This document shows, in pieces, positions 26,790 through 36,376 of a stretch of DNA of 64,000 nucleotides. The notes below the pieces were generated by a model that saw only the letters and a program-made list of their open reading frames with translations, had not been told where the DNA came from and did not search any database. The translations under genes and the position numbers were made by a program. The stretch is taken from contig SVEH01000009.1 in the NCBI GenBank assembly GCA_015057455.1, positions 1-64,000 of the forward strand, given 5' to 3'. This DNA is from Lachnospiraceae bacterium (GTDB taxonomy: Bacteria > Bacillota > Clostridia > Lachnospirales > Lachnospiraceae). Position 1 is the stretch's first letter, and every line of letters starts with the position of its first letter.

Positions 26790-28181
26790 TTATGATACAC
26801 TTTCATCTGCGTCTTCCTCATCCAATTTACTATCTCTTCTTGCTCTAGATAATTTCATATCTAAACCATCCCAAAGTTCTTCTTCCTCGTCAAATGCAAA
26901 TTCTACGTTCTCAAATTTTTCTGCAATTATACTTATATTTCTATCTACTGTATCTACAACTAATTCAGCTGTATTCTTCCCCATACAGTTTCTGACTATG
27001 CAAAATCTTTCTATCTGAAGCATCTGAGCCTTTCTTAAATACTCTTCCAACTCATCTGCTCTTTCTTCTAATTTTGCTTTCATATCATCTTCCCAGAACA
27101 TCTCATTATAGTATTCACTTGAATTATTTCGAGTCATATATTCTATAACATCTTCTTCATATTCCTTCATTAATACTTGAATATACTTATAATTTTCTAT
27201 TTGTTCTTTAATATTATCTTTTTCCTCTACAAATAAACATTTCTTTGTAGATAACTCACTTTCTAATTCATTTATAGCCTTTTCACAAAATTCAGCTTCT
27301 CCTAAACCTGATATGTTAGGTGATATTAACTCATAAACCAAATCATTGCGTAACTCTAATTGCTCATAAAATAGTTCCTTATATTTAATTACTTCTTGTA
27401 ATGTATTAAATACAACAACGCCACTTTCAGCATCCATTAAGTCCACTATTCTTTCTTTTATATCTTGCCACAAATGTCCATATTCAGTTTCAACTTCTGA
27501 ATATGATTTAACTTTCTTTTCCTCTTTATATATATTTATTTCACTTATTAAAATAAAATCATTATTTTGCTTATACTTCTTTATTGAAATTACTTCTGCG
27601 ACATTTTCTGGATTTGTTCTATTTATTATATAACAAACATGACCATCTAATCCTGTTCTATCCCTTAAATCATTTAATACTTCCTCCATGGAATTATCTT
27701 GTATATTTAATAAGTCATATTTGTCTTGATAAAATTTAGATACGGCTTCAGTTGCTTCTGAACCATATGCCGTAAAGATTGTGTCTATTCCTTGATTTTC
27801 CTCATGTTTCTTTACCACAGCTAAAGCTTCGTTATAATCATTTTCACTAACTAGTATTGTCTTTACCTGTGTATCCTCTGGCTCTTCGTACATAACGTAA
27901 GTTAGGCCTTGTTCCTCAAAATTTTTGAGACAACAAAGCATATGAGATACATCTAATGATGCCTCTATAGGAATCATTAAATTTGTATTGTTCAATATGT
28001 GTATAGCTTTCTTTCCGCTTATACTTTTTCCTACTTCACTTTCACTTTTTTGCTCACAAAATAAACTTTGTTTAATAGCATTCTTCAACACCTTAGACAA
28101 AAATTTTGTTGCAACTAAACTATTCTCGTATTCCTCTTTTGTAGACTCATAATTTAATGATTTCTTTCCAACCTCATTCAT
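26790..28181 (-). CDS. DUF3801/PcfB-like protein with long C-terminal extension
   Basis: A 463-aa cytoplasmic protein. Residues about 22-125 resemble the DUF3801/PcfB family encoded beside coupling proteins in conjugative elements: an N-terminal helix 'VATKFLSKVLKNAIKQ', then 'SGKKAIHILNNTNLMIPIEAS', 'NFEEQGLTYVMYEEPEDTQVKTILVSENDYNEALAVV'. The remaining ~335 residues are acidic, with coiled-coil stretches (about 305-420), and match nothing I recognise. The start is set at 28181 (MNEVGKKS), behind AAGGCGAG and 16 bases after the FHA gene's stop. The order DUF3801 then VirD4-like copies pcfB-pcfC. Homology rests on pattern and spacing, not on a search. Confidence 0.6.
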   Translation of the reverse strand: MNEVGKKSLNYESTKEEYENSLVATKFLSKVLKNAIKQSLFCEQKSESEVGKSISGKKAIHILNNTNLMIPIEASLDVSHMLCCLKNFEEQGLTYVMYEEPEDTQVKTILVSENDYNEALAVVKKHEENQGIDTIFTAYGSEATEAVSKFYQDKYDLLNIQDNSMEEVLNDLRDRTGLDGHVCYIINRTNPENVAEVISIKKYKQNNDFILISEINIYKEEKKVKSYSEVETEYGHLWQDIKERIVDLMDAESGVVVFNTLQEVIKYKELFYEQLELRNDLVYELISPNISGLGEAEFCEKAINELESELSTKKCLFVEEKDNIKEQIENYKYIQVLMKEYEEDVIEYMTRNNSSEYYNEMFWEDDMKAKLEERADELEEYLRKAQMLQIERFCIVRNCMGKNTAELVVDTVDRNISIIAEKFENVEFAFDEEEELWDGLDMKLSRARRDSKLDEEDADESVS

Positions 28182-28197
28182 GTTACTCGCCTTCTTT

Positions 28198-29172
28198 TTA
28201 ATTCTTAATATCAACCTCAAACTTGCAATCAGCAAGATTAATCATATCTCCTGTTTCAAGTTTGTATTTAATACCTTCAGCAAGTTTCACACCATTAATA
28301 TATGTACCATTCATACTACCTACATCTTCAATAAAGTAGCATCCTGCTTCATAATATATTTTTGCATGACACCTGCTTATATATCTATTGTTTCTAATTA
28401 CGCAATCCATCTTTGCATAATCTGAGCCCATTAAAAATACCTTCTTATTTACACAAATACGCACTGGTTTCTTGGCATTTGATGCAAGTAAGAATAATTT
28501 TGATTTCATTTCATTTAAATTATCTACTATTTCTCTTCTTTGTGGTATACTCTCTGTTTCCATACCTTCAACAAATGGTAGATCCATTTTTCTAGTTATA
28601 TCTTTCTTTAATTCAGCACCTTCATACGCTTGTGAAGTTACATTTGATTCTTCTTTTGCATTCTTAGTATCTTGAGATATAGCTTCCTTCTTAGCTTGTT
28701 GTTGCATCTTAATTTGTTGTTCTGCAACTTGCTTTTCTTCAAATATTTTTGCCATATCTTCAAGTTTTATCATAAAATCATTCTTAATATCTTTATCTGT
28801 TTTAACTTCTTTTTTATCTTCTTTTACTTCCTCTATAATAATTTCTTCAATTTTTAACTCATCAAGTTTTGACTTTTCTTCTTTTGGTTCCTGTAACTTT
28901 AAATTATTTAAATTCTTATATGTCGGAACCTCACATTTACTAATATTTTCAACATTAGCCTCTATGTCATCTTGCACATTAGTAGTTAAATTGTTTTCAT
29001 TAAATTTACTCAATAAATTATCATTACTAGGTGACTTATCTGTTGTTTCAGATACTTCATCTTGTAATCTTTTAGCTGGTATAATTACAGTATTATTTGT
29101 AATAACAGGCTGAAAATATTTTGTTGTTCTTACTTCATCCACATTAACTTTTAAACTTACATCCTTATTCAT
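28198..29172 (-). CDS. FHA-domain protein with long disordered N-terminus
   Basis: A 324-aa cytoplasmic protein. About the first 230 residues are Lys/Glu-rich and low complexity, with helical Gln/Lys stretches (about 130-165). The C-terminus (about 237-324) is a clear FHA phosphothreonine-binding domain: 'VFLMGSDYAKMDCVI', 'ISRCHAKIYYEAGCYFIED', 'GSMNGTYINGVKL'. The Gly-Ser, Ser-Arg-x-His and Gly-Ser-x-Asn-Gly-Thr signature residues are all present, so phosphopeptide binding should be intact. The start at 29172 has GGAGG 8 bases before it. It is first in the operon with the DUF3801-like and VirD4-like genes, suggesting phospho-dependent recruitment of that pair; this is an inference. Confidence 0.85.
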   Translation of the reverse strand: MNKDVSLKVNVDEVRTTKYFQPVITNNTVIIPAKRLQDEVSETTDKSPSNDNLLSKFNENNLTTNVQDDIEANVENISKCEVPTYKNLNNLKLQEPKEEKSKLDELKIEEIIIEEVKEDKKEVKTDKDIKNDFMIKLEDMAKIFEEKQVAEQQIKMQQQAKKEAISQDTKNAKEESNVTSQAYEGAELKKDITRKMDLPFVEGMETESIPQRREIVDNLNEMKSKLFLLASNAKKPVRICVNKKVFLMGSDYAKMDCVIRNNRYISRCHAKIYYEAGCYFIEDVGSMNGTYINGVKLAEGIKYKLETGDMINLADCKFEVDIKN

Positions 29173-29436
29173 TACTATATCCTCCACATATTTCATTAAA
29201 CTCACCCAATGGAATCTTACAAAAAAGAATACAAAAATAACATTAATTTATGCATCCTTATTTTTAGTGTATGCCATAATCCAAAGCATACCTAAGATAC
29301 ACAATTAACGCAGTCGTTGAATTTTGTTTTAATAATCTGGAATTAATTTGATGTACATATGTACTAGAGAAGTCCCCTTAAATTACCCTTATATTATTAT
29401 AACTCTCCTATTCTAACTAACTACATCCTTATACTA
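29173..29436 (-). other. Long 5' leader of the FHA operon
   Basis: About 260 bases separate the promoter at 29437-29466 from the FHA start. A TATGC...GCATA stem near 29271-29300 can form, but no known riboswitch or T-box was recognised and no ORF with a ribosome site is present. Confidence 0.45.
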
Positions 29437-29466
29437 ATTTTATTATAGATTTATAAGTATTGTCAA
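29437..29466 (-). promoter_or_regulatory. Probable sigma-A promoter of the FHA operon
   Basis: On the minus strand, TTGACA (29461-29466), 18 bases, then TAAAAT (29437-29442). It is the best promoter match between the FHA gene and the metal-transport genes. Confidence 0.6.
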
Positions 29467-29575
29467 TAAATTAATTATAAAATATTTATAAATCACTATA
29501 CTCCCTCAATTTTATTACAGAATAATCTCACTTCTAAAGAATTTGCGACTTATATTTCTATACTTTCAAATAAAA

Positions 29576-30415
29576 TTACTTAACATATGGTTTTATAACC
29601 AATGTGCTAAAGAATACCAATGCTGCAAAAATTGCTATAGTTGGTCCTGTAGCTGTATCTATGTAATATGAAACTATTAATCCCATTATGCTTGTTACAA
29701 ATGATATCATAACTGAAAACAAATGATACTCCCTTATATTATTTGATATATTCCTACTTGCAGCCGCAGGTAAAATTAAAAGTGCATTTATTATTAGCAT
29801 GCCAACCCATTTAATGGAACACATAACAACTAGTGCTATTAAAATTGAAAATATAGTCTCAATAATCTTCACTTTTATATGTCTACTTCTAGCAATAGAT
29901 TCACTCATACTAACAGCATGTAGTTGATTATAAGTAACTAGCCAAAATACAATTGTCACAACTAATATTACTAATAAATATATTATTTCTTTTATTGTTA
30001 TACTTAAAATATCACCAACTAATAAACTTGAATAGTTTGCAAAATTACCACCTCTAGATAATATAACTAAACCAATAGCTGTACTTAATGATGCAAATAC
30101 TGAAATTATTGTATCTGTTGAAGCAGTTTTTTTAGACTTAATAAAATTCAATATTATTGCAAATATTATACCAAATATAACCATTGATATATCTACATTA
30201 CTAACTCCTAATATTACACCTATGGCCATTCCTGTAAATGCACTATGTCCCAAAGCATCAGAAAAAAAAGCTAGTTTATTATTTACTATCATAGTTCCTA
30301 GTATACCAAATAATGGCACTATACATATAATTGCAAGAAGTGCATTTTTCATAAAATCATATTGAATCCATTCAAAACAAATCAATTGTTCCATCAAATT
30401 ATATATTGCTTCCAC
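29576..30415 (-). CDS. Metal ABC transporter permease (ZnuB/MntB-like)
   Basis: An ABC-3 family permease, 279 aa, with about eight membrane spans. The family segment 'FFSDALGHSAFTGMAIG' (coupling helix region) and 'KWVGMLIINALLILPAAASRNI' are present. Start: a GTG at 30415, four bases after the ATPase stop, has GGAG upstream. An upstream TTG that would overlap the ATPase gene lacks a ribosome site. It pairs with the ATPase at 30420-31190; the likely binding protein is at 23852-24949. Confidence 0.92.
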   Translation of the reverse strand: MEAIYNLMEQLICFEWIQYDFMKNALLAIICIVPLFGILGTMIVNNKLAFFSDALGHSAFTGMAIGVILGVSNVDISMVIFGIIFAIILNFIKSKKTASTDTIISVFASLSTAIGLVILSRGGNFANYSSLLVGDILSITIKEIIYLLVILVVTIVFWLVTYNQLHAVSMSESIARSRHIKVKIIETIFSILIALVVMCSIKWVGMLIINALLILPAAASRNISNNIREYHLFSVMISFVTSIMGLIVSYYIDTATGPTIAIFAALVFFSTLVIKPYVK

Positions 30416-30419
30416 TATT

Positions 30420-31190
30420 TCACTCTCCAAGTTCTTCAAATCTCATATTACCAAATGTATCTTTAAATTCTTTGCTTTGATATACTTCCTTTGCCTTACC
30501 TGATTTTATTACGGTCTTATCAAGTAATACCACATTATCTGCATACTTTAAAACATAATCCAAATCATGAGATACAAGTATAATTGCCAAATCATACTTC
30601 TTCTTAAGCTTTGTAATATTCTTATAAAATAAATCCATTCCATTATTATCTATTCCTGATACAGGTTCATCTAAAAGCAATAAATTAGGTATAGGTGCCA
30701 TTGCAAGTGATAATAATACTCTTTGTAACTCTCCACCTGACAAATCGCAGACACATTTATCAATTAGTTGTTCTGCATCAAATAATTTCAAATGATTCTT
30801 TATTTGTTCATACAAAGCTTTTCTTTTAGGTAAAAACACAGGATACTTCGATGTATAACTTGCAAACATATCGTATACGCTTGTTGGAGTATTTTTCTCT
30901 ATATTAAGGGCTTGTGGCACATAACCAATCTTTAAATTTTTAAACTTGCCCTCTTTCATATCTTTAAATTCAATCTTACCATCATGTTTTACATCGCCAT
31001 TAATTGCTTTTATTAACGTTGTTTTCCCTGCTCCATTCTTGCCAATTATAGCTGTAATTTCACCACAATGTACATGAATATTAACTTGTTCTATTATAGT
31101 TTGAACCCCCATTTTTACACCAAAATCTTTTACTTTTATGCAATGCAAGCCACATGCTGGTGTATTAGGTAATTGAAATTTATTACTCAT
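30420..31190 (-). CDS. Metal ABC transporter ATP-binding protein (ZnuC/MntA-like)
   Basis: A 256-aa ATPase with Walker A GKNGAGKTTL, signature 'CDLSGGELQRVLLSLAMA', Walker B 'NLLLLDEPVSGID' and switch 'ILVSHDLDYVL'. The sequence fits the cluster that energises Zn/Mn uptake. Good CGGAGG ribosome site. It is the first gene of a two-gene unit with the permease. Confidence 0.93.
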   Translation of the reverse strand: MSNKFQLPNTPACGLHCIKVKDFGVKMGVQTIIEQVNIHVHCGEITAIIGKNGAGKTTLIKAINGDVKHDGKIEFKDMKEGKFKNLKIGYVPQALNIEKNTPTSVYDMFASYTSKYPVFLPKRKALYEQIKNHLKLFDAEQLIDKCVCDLSGGELQRVLLSLAMAPIPNLLLLDEPVSGIDNNGMDLFYKNITKLKKKYDLAIILVSHDLDYVLKYADNVVLLDKTVIKSGKAKEVYQSKEFKDTFGNMRFEELGE

Positions 31191-31343
31191 TATTAACCTC
31201 CGTACTCTATATTAAAACACTTTGTTCTTAATTGTTATACTATGCTAACTCTTTATACAAAAAAAATTCTGCTAAAACGTTTATATATTTAACTGTTCTA
31301 CTAAACCTAATTTTATAATTTTAGTTTGATATTACATTTTTCA

Positions 31344-32528
31344 CTAAACAAATCTTTTAAATACTTTCTCAAAACCAGACATAGAATTAACTATTTTTTC
31401 ATAGTCCACACAATATGCCAATCTACAATAACCTTGGCAACCAAATGAAGAACCTGGAACTATAAGTATTCCGTGTTTTTTTGCCTCATTGGCAAATACT
31501 ACATCATCTCCCTGTGGTGCTTTTACAAATAAATAAAATGCACCTTTAGGTTCTACACATTCATATCCTATTCTAGTTAAATTCTCATACAAATAAATTC
31601 TATTTTTATTATATATCTCTACATCTACTTTAGCATCTAAACACTTAATGATTGCTCGTTGCATAATAGAAGGTGCATTAACAAATCCAAGTATTCTATT
31701 AGCAACACCTGCTGCATCAAAAACATCTTTATAACATGTCATCTCTGAAGGAATTACCAAATACCCTATTCTTTCACCTGGCAACGATAAAGACTTGCTA
31801 TAAGAATACCCAACCACCGTATCTTTATAGTACTTTGTAACATAAGGCACTTTATCATCTGTATATACTAATTCCCTATAAGGTTCATCAGAAATCAAAT
31901 AAATAACCTTACCATATTCCTTACTTTTCTTATCTAATATCTCTGCTAATTTTATAATAGTTTCTTCACTATATATAACACCAGTTGGATTATTTGGAGT
32001 ATTAATAATTACAGCCTTAGTATTAGAAGTAATCTTCTTCTCAAATTCTTCTAAATTCGGTTGAAATGTTTCCATATTGGGCTCAACTACAACTTGAACT
32101 CCATCGTAATTATTAATGTAATTAGAATACTCTCCAAAAAATGGTGCAAACACAATAACCTCTTCACCAGGATTAATAAGTGTCTTCAATATAACATTAA
32201 GTCCACCTGCTGCTCCAACAGTCATAATGATATTATTCTCATTAAAACTAGTGTCAAATCTTTTATTAAGACTATTAGCTATATAGCTACGAACATCCTC
32301 ATAGCCACAATTATTCATATATCCATGTAAAAAATTCTCATCTTCATTATTAATTGTATCAATAAGAGCTTCCTTTACTTCACTTGGAGGATTAACACTC
32401 GGATTACCTAAACTAAAATCGAATACATTCTCCTTGCCGATTTCTTTCTCTAGCCTCTTACCCTCTTCAAACATAGCTCTAATAACAGAACTTTTTTTAA
32501 CTAAACCTTCCATTTTACTAGCTATCAT
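31344..32528 (-). CDS. Pyridoxal-phosphate-dependent aminotransferase, class I
   Basis: A 394-aa fold type I aminotransferase. The cofactor lysine is in 'SYSKSLSLPGERIGYLV'. 'NTPNNPTGVIYSE' and 'DEPYRELVY' provide the Asn and Asp/Tyr cofactor contacts, and the C-terminal Arg lies in 'CRLAYCVDYE'. 'HGYMNNCGYEDVR' marks the N-terminal substrate arm. It belongs to the aspartate/aromatic aminotransferase-like group; the exact substrate cannot be read. The ATG at 32528 has AAGGTGA 5 bases upstream, while an upstream TTG has no ribosome site. It stands alone. Confidence 0.92.
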   Translation of the reverse strand: MIASKMEGLVKKSSVIRAMFEEGKRLEKEIGKENVFDFSLGNPSVNPPSEVKEALIDTINNEDENFLHGYMNNCGYEDVRSYIANSLNKRFDTSFNENNIIMTVGAAGGLNVILKTLINPGEEVIVFAPFFGEYSNYINNYDGVQVVVEPNMETFQPNLEEFEKKITSNTKAVIINTPNNPTGVIYSEETIIKLAEILDKKSKEYGKVIYLISDEPYRELVYTDDKVPYVTKYYKDTVVGYSYSKSLSLPGERIGYLVIPSEMTCYKDVFDAAGVANRILGFVNAPSIMQRAIIKCLDAKVDVEIYNKNRIYLYENLTRIGYECVEPKGAFYLFVKAPQGDDVVFANEAKKHGILIVPGSSFGCQGYCRLAYCVDYEKIVNSMSGFEKVFKRFV

Positions 32529-32728
32529 ACAATTCACCTTCTCCGTCAAATTCCTATGCTATCCCCATTCAAATAATCTTAACATTAAAAATCTTAACTT
32601 TCAACTCTTTATTCTCATTAACATTTAGGTTTTCTCCACTATTTTTACCTATACCATTGATTTTTTTACTAGTGAATTCTTCCCTATTAAATTTTTTCAT
32701 TCTTATATTTTTCTTTTTCTACTATTAC

Positions 32729-33508
32729 CTACTTTTCCATTAATTTTTCAAATATTTGAGCCACTAAATTTGTATTTTTATTATTTTTGTAAGATGGCAT
32801 TATATCATCGTCATCATCTTGTGATTCAAGTTGTTCCAATATCTGTGCTAATTCTGGATCTTCTCCATTATTACTTACTGTCGTATCATTATCGTCTTCA
32901 TCATATGCTTCCTCTTCATCATTAACATTATGTCTAACACCATCGCATCCATACTTAGGCATATTCTTATAACGCTCTAGACCATACTCAAATTCTACAT
33001 TTCGTCCGCTCATGCCTTCAACAATCATATCCGCATATTCACCTTCAAAATCTTCTAATTCATGCTCTATTTGCTTCCATTTTAGCATTGCAATAATTCT
33101 TCCATCAACAAGCCATACATCCATTATTCCATCTGTTAACTTATTATCATTACGCCCTAGATGTCTTGCTGTTTCATTATACTTTGCCCTAGCTTCTTTC
33201 TTAAATGCTGGAAGATTCTTAATAAAGATACTTCTTCTTACTTCTTCATCATCCTCTTCTTCTTCCTCTTCTTCATATTCCTCTTCCTCTTCTTCTTCAT
33301 CAGGCATTGTAGCCATTTCATCTTCTAAAGCAAGAATTCTAGAATAAAAACCTAACAAAACAATTGAGCATATAAACAACGCTATAGCCCAGTACACATT
33401 ATCAGTTTTCTTATAAAATACAAATGAACCCACTGCAAAGATAACACAAAAAATAATATATGCAGTAATGTTTTCCCTCTTAATCGTGTTTTTCTCGAAA
33501 TCAGACAT
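32729..33508 (-). CDS. Acidic two-span membrane protein, unknown
   Basis: A 259-aa protein with two hydrophobic spans at about 15-33 and 37-56. A nearly pure Glu/Asp run follows (about 68-90), then a soluble part with 'MDVWLVDGRIIAMLKWKQIEHELEDFEGEYADMIVEGM' and a second acidic stretch (about 205-245). Both ends probably lie in the cytoplasm. I recognise no family. It has an AGGAGG ribosome site and its own promoter (33625-33653). Confidence 0.7.
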   Translation of the reverse strand: MSDFEKNTIKRENITAYIIFCVIFAVGSFVFYKKTDNVYWAIALFICSIVLLGFYSRILALEDEMATMPDEEEEEEEYEEEEEEEDDEEVRRSIFIKNLPAFKKEARAKYNETARHLGRNDNKLTDGIMDVWLVDGRIIAMLKWKQIEHELEDFEGEYADMIVEGMSGRNVEFEYGLERYKNMPKYGCDGVRHNVNDEEEAYDEDDNDTTVSNNGEDPELAQILEQLESQDDDDDIMPSYKNNKNTNLVAQIFEKLMEK

Positions 33509-33624
33509 AGTTATCCTCCTATACTCCTCTATGTAACTTTCTTCTGCTTTCTAACAACCAAAAAGGGAATCTATAGATAATTCAGAATTTTTAGAATTTT
33601 CTAAGTTTTTCCTATAACAAAATC

Positions 33625-33653
33625 ATTATATCATAATTGTTTACAATTTTCAA
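33625..33653 (-). promoter_or_regulatory. Sigma-A promoter of the acidic membrane protein gene
   Basis: On the minus strand, TTGAAA (33648-33653), 17 bases, TATAAT (33625-33630). The spacer contains the palindrome AATTGTTTACAATT (33635-33648), a possible repressor site. Confidence 0.65.
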
Positions 33654-33963
33654 TATTTTTTAACAATTTTATACATTTTCTATTATAATACTTTGCGATT
33701 TTGTATACCTTCTCCGGAGAAATCTTTATTTTACAGAAAACAACAATTTCAAATTTTACTTTCCTCTATAAAACGAAATAAAATATACTACAATTCAATG
33801 ATATTTATGCCAAATGCATTCATTAAACTATAGTATATCTTATTATTTTATTAGTATATCATTTAAGACATCTATTTTACTATTTACTTTCTATTTTGTC
33901 ATATGATTTCAATCATCTATTTTTAACCATTATTGTAATTTAATGTACTATTTAATGTATTAT
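33654..33963. other. Intergenic stretch, nothing recognised
   Basis: AT-rich sequence between the promoter at 33625-33653 and the end of the double-CHAP gene. It carries short AT palindromes but no convincing terminator, ORF or repeat. Confidence 0.5.
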
Positions 33964-35952
33964 TTAATATCTAGGAGTTATATATCCCTTCATCTTTGAG
34001 TTTGATAATGGGTATGTTCTAGTATCAACTGAATTTGATATATTTCCTTCTATTGTATAAATCTGTCCCTCTTCAACTTTTACTACAAGTCCTGTATGTC
34101 CTGATCCATCTGATCTGAATTTATGGAAGAATATATCTCCTGGTTTTGGTTCATATCCTGATGATGCTTCATGATATTCTGCCCTTGTTTTTAAATCTTC
34201 TAATCCATACCAACATGATGCATATGGTTTGATTACATCTCTTGGTACTCCTACTTGATCAGCACACCATGATACAAACATTGCACACCAATGAGCTTTT
34301 GCAAAACCACCTTTATCAATATTGTCATTATACCATTGACCATATTTTGTCCATCCATCCGATCTTTCTTTTGTTCCTTTTTGACTTAATGCCTTATCTA
34401 TTATACTTTGTGCTAATCCTGATGCTCCTGTACTTTCTTGTTTTTGTTGTTCCTCTTGCTGTTGTTGTTCAACATTTGCTGTATTATTAGCATAATCTGG
34501 TTTTCCATATCCTAGTATTTGACCATCATTTATATCATAAGTTACATGATCTACCTTGTCATTTACATTACCTTCAATTGTTGTCACTTGTGTTCCTGAT
34601 ACTGAAGTAACGATTCCGTTATGATCTGCTTCTGGATCTGAATCTGTATTAATAAATAATATATCTCCTCTTACTGGAGTATATCCATCTTTTCCTTGCC
34701 ATTTACTATTATTTTTAAACCATTCTTCCCAATATGAACATGCTGCAAAATATCCAATTGTCTTCTCTGAAACACCAGCCTCATTTGCACACCATGAAAG
34801 GAACATTGCACACCATTTTGCGTCTCTAAATGCGCTATCACTTACTCTATCTGCCCACCAATTTCCGTATACTGTATTACCGCTTTCATCTCTTCCTTGT
34901 CCTTTTTGTGATTCTGCCTTAGCAATTAATGCCTCTGCTGCATCTGAAGTTGTATTTTCCACAACTGGTGCTCCTGTATCTTCTGCTGGTTGTTGCTCTA
35001 CTACTGGTGCTCCTGTATCTATTTGTTGTTGTTCTATAACTTCTGTTGTTTGATCTAACGCTGGTGCTATCGTTTCTTCTCCTATTGGTTGTACTGTTCC
35101 ATCTTCATTTATAATTACTGAACCTTGCTCTACTTCTATTGTAGTTTGCTCTGGTTGTCCGCCATTTTCAACATTCGCTGTATCATCATCTGAATATGTC
35201 GGTGGATTTGTTGGTGGATATTCTATCATCTCTGGCTCTGGTTCTGCTCCTGGTGCCCCTGTTGGTGAAGGTGCTCCACCTGGTATTGTTTCTACTGGTT
35301 GTTGACCATCTGCCGGTTGTTGTTCTGCCTTAGGTGTTGATATTATATCAATTTTATCTTGTGTTGTACCAGGTTGTGGTGTAGACCCTACTGTATCTGG
35401 GTTGCCACCTTCTACTCCATCTTGTGGAGCTACTGTCTGTGCTGTCTTTACCACTTTAACTTCAATACCTACTAAATTAGCATCTCCATTTATATTTCCT
35501 ACAACTGTTCCGTTGTTTGCCCATGCTAGCCATTCCCCATTAGAATTACAAGCTCTATATTCTACTTTATATGCATTTGCTGCATCTCCAACTAATTTAA
35601 TGTTCATAGCCTTTATTGGTTTACCTGCTGCACTTGCCATATCTCCACCATTAACTGGTATTGACCATCCTGCTTCTGAAGCAACACTATATTCTATACT
35701 AGAATCAACGCTATCTCCATTATCATTTTTCAAATGCATCTCTACTCTAGTCATACCATCTGTTCCTTCAACTTTACATTCTTGTCCACTTGTAACCCAG
35801 TTATTCCATCCATTAACTGTACAAGCGTGATATTCAACTGTCATTTCATCTTCATCTGCATTGGAAATAACCATACTTCCTAAATTTACAGCTACAATGC
35901 ACATTGCAAATGCTATAAAGTACATTAGTTTCCTGTTTAATCTTCTTCCCAT
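33964..35952 (-). CDS. Secreted cell-wall hydrolase, ChW repeats and two CHAP domains
   Basis: From the start at 35952 the protein has 662 aa, with a signal peptide (MGRRLNRK then a hydrophobic core ending near SNADEDE). Three ChW-like repeats (about 20-180) contain 'VEYHACTVNGWNNWV' and 'VEYRACNSNGEWLAWANNGTVVG'. A Pro/Gln/Thr-rich linker follows, then CHAP domain 1 ('DAKWCAMFLSWCANEAG' to 'DHNGIVTSV', 'TTIEGNV') and CHAP domain 2 ('AHWCAMFVSWCADQVG', 'GSGHTGLVVKV', 'YTIEGNI'). Both keep the catalytic Cys and His, so amidase or endopeptidase activity on peptidoglycan is expected. A GGGGGG-type ribosome site precedes the start; codons further upstream overlap the leader. It is a paralog of the 38590-40281 gene. 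Confidence 0.88.
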   Translation of the reverse strand: MGRRLNRKLMYFIAFAMCIVAVNLGSMVISNADEDEMTVEYHACTVNGWNNWVTSGQECKVEGTDGMTRVEMHLKNDNGDSVDSSIEYSVASEAGWSIPVNGGDMASAAGKPIKAMNIKLVGDAANAYKVEYRACNSNGEWLAWANNGTVVGNINGDANLVGIEVKVVKTAQTVAPQDGVEGGNPDTVGSTPQPGTTQDKIDIISTPKAEQQPADGQQPVETIPGGAPSPTGAPGAEPEPEMIEYPPTNPPTYSDDDTANVENGGQPEQTTIEVEQGSVIINEDGTVQPIGEETIAPALDQTTEVIEQQQIDTGAPVVEQQPAEDTGAPVVENTTSDAAEALIAKAESQKGQGRDESGNTVYGNWWADRVSDSAFRDAKWCAMFLSWCANEAGVSEKTIGYFAACSYWEEWFKNNSKWQGKDGYTPVRGDILFINTDSDPEADHNGIVTSVSGTQVTTIEGNVNDKVDHVTYDINDGQILGYGKPDYANNTANVEQQQQEEQQKQESTGASGLAQSIIDKALSQKGTKERSDGWTKYGQWYNDNIDKGGFAKAHWCAMFVSWCADQVGVPRDVIKPYASCWYGLEDLKTRAEYHEASSGYEPKPGDIFFHKFRSDGSGHTGLVVKVEEGQIYTIEGNISNSVDTRTYPLSNSKMKGYITPRY

Positions 35953-36299
35953 AATAGCCCCCCTAATTACAACAATATTTATATTTACATTAATTAATTT
36001 ATTTATTTTATCAGAAACGTTGCATATAACAATTTTTATATTATGTTGCCTTAACAATACTAGTTAATTACTATGTTAGCATTAATTAGATGTCTAAATT
36101 CTTATTGTTTCAACATATAACATAATCTGTCATAAACTCTATTTCTGTCCCTTACTTTTCTATAATTCTATTTTATCATATTATGCGTAATAATATTGTA
36201 ACTTTTGTAATAGTTACTTAACATTTTACCCGTTGTTTAGTATTTCTTTATACTTTTTTTATATTTGGGCTTCTTTTCATTTATATCTAATAATAAATA
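35953..36299. other. Intergenic region upstream of the double-CHAP gene
   Basis: AT-rich region. It contains closely spaced TGTAAC (36197-36202) and TGTAAT (36206-36211) motifs and a nearby inverted GTTAC, within a possible regulatory zone for the hydrolase gene. There is no ORF. Confidence 0.4.
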
Positions 36300-36336
36300 G
36301 AGAGCCTTTGCAAGTATTTCACCTGCAAAAGCCCTC
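36300..36336 (-). terminator. Terminator after the CHAP/GH25 gene
   Basis: GAGGGCTTTTGCA pairs with TGCAAAGGCTCTC (two mismatches), followed on the minus strand by TATTTATTATT, 40 bases beyond the stop codon. Confidence 0.75.
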
Positions 36337-36376
36337 TTTCATATCAAATAATATTTTTAAATATCTTTTCTTTATT

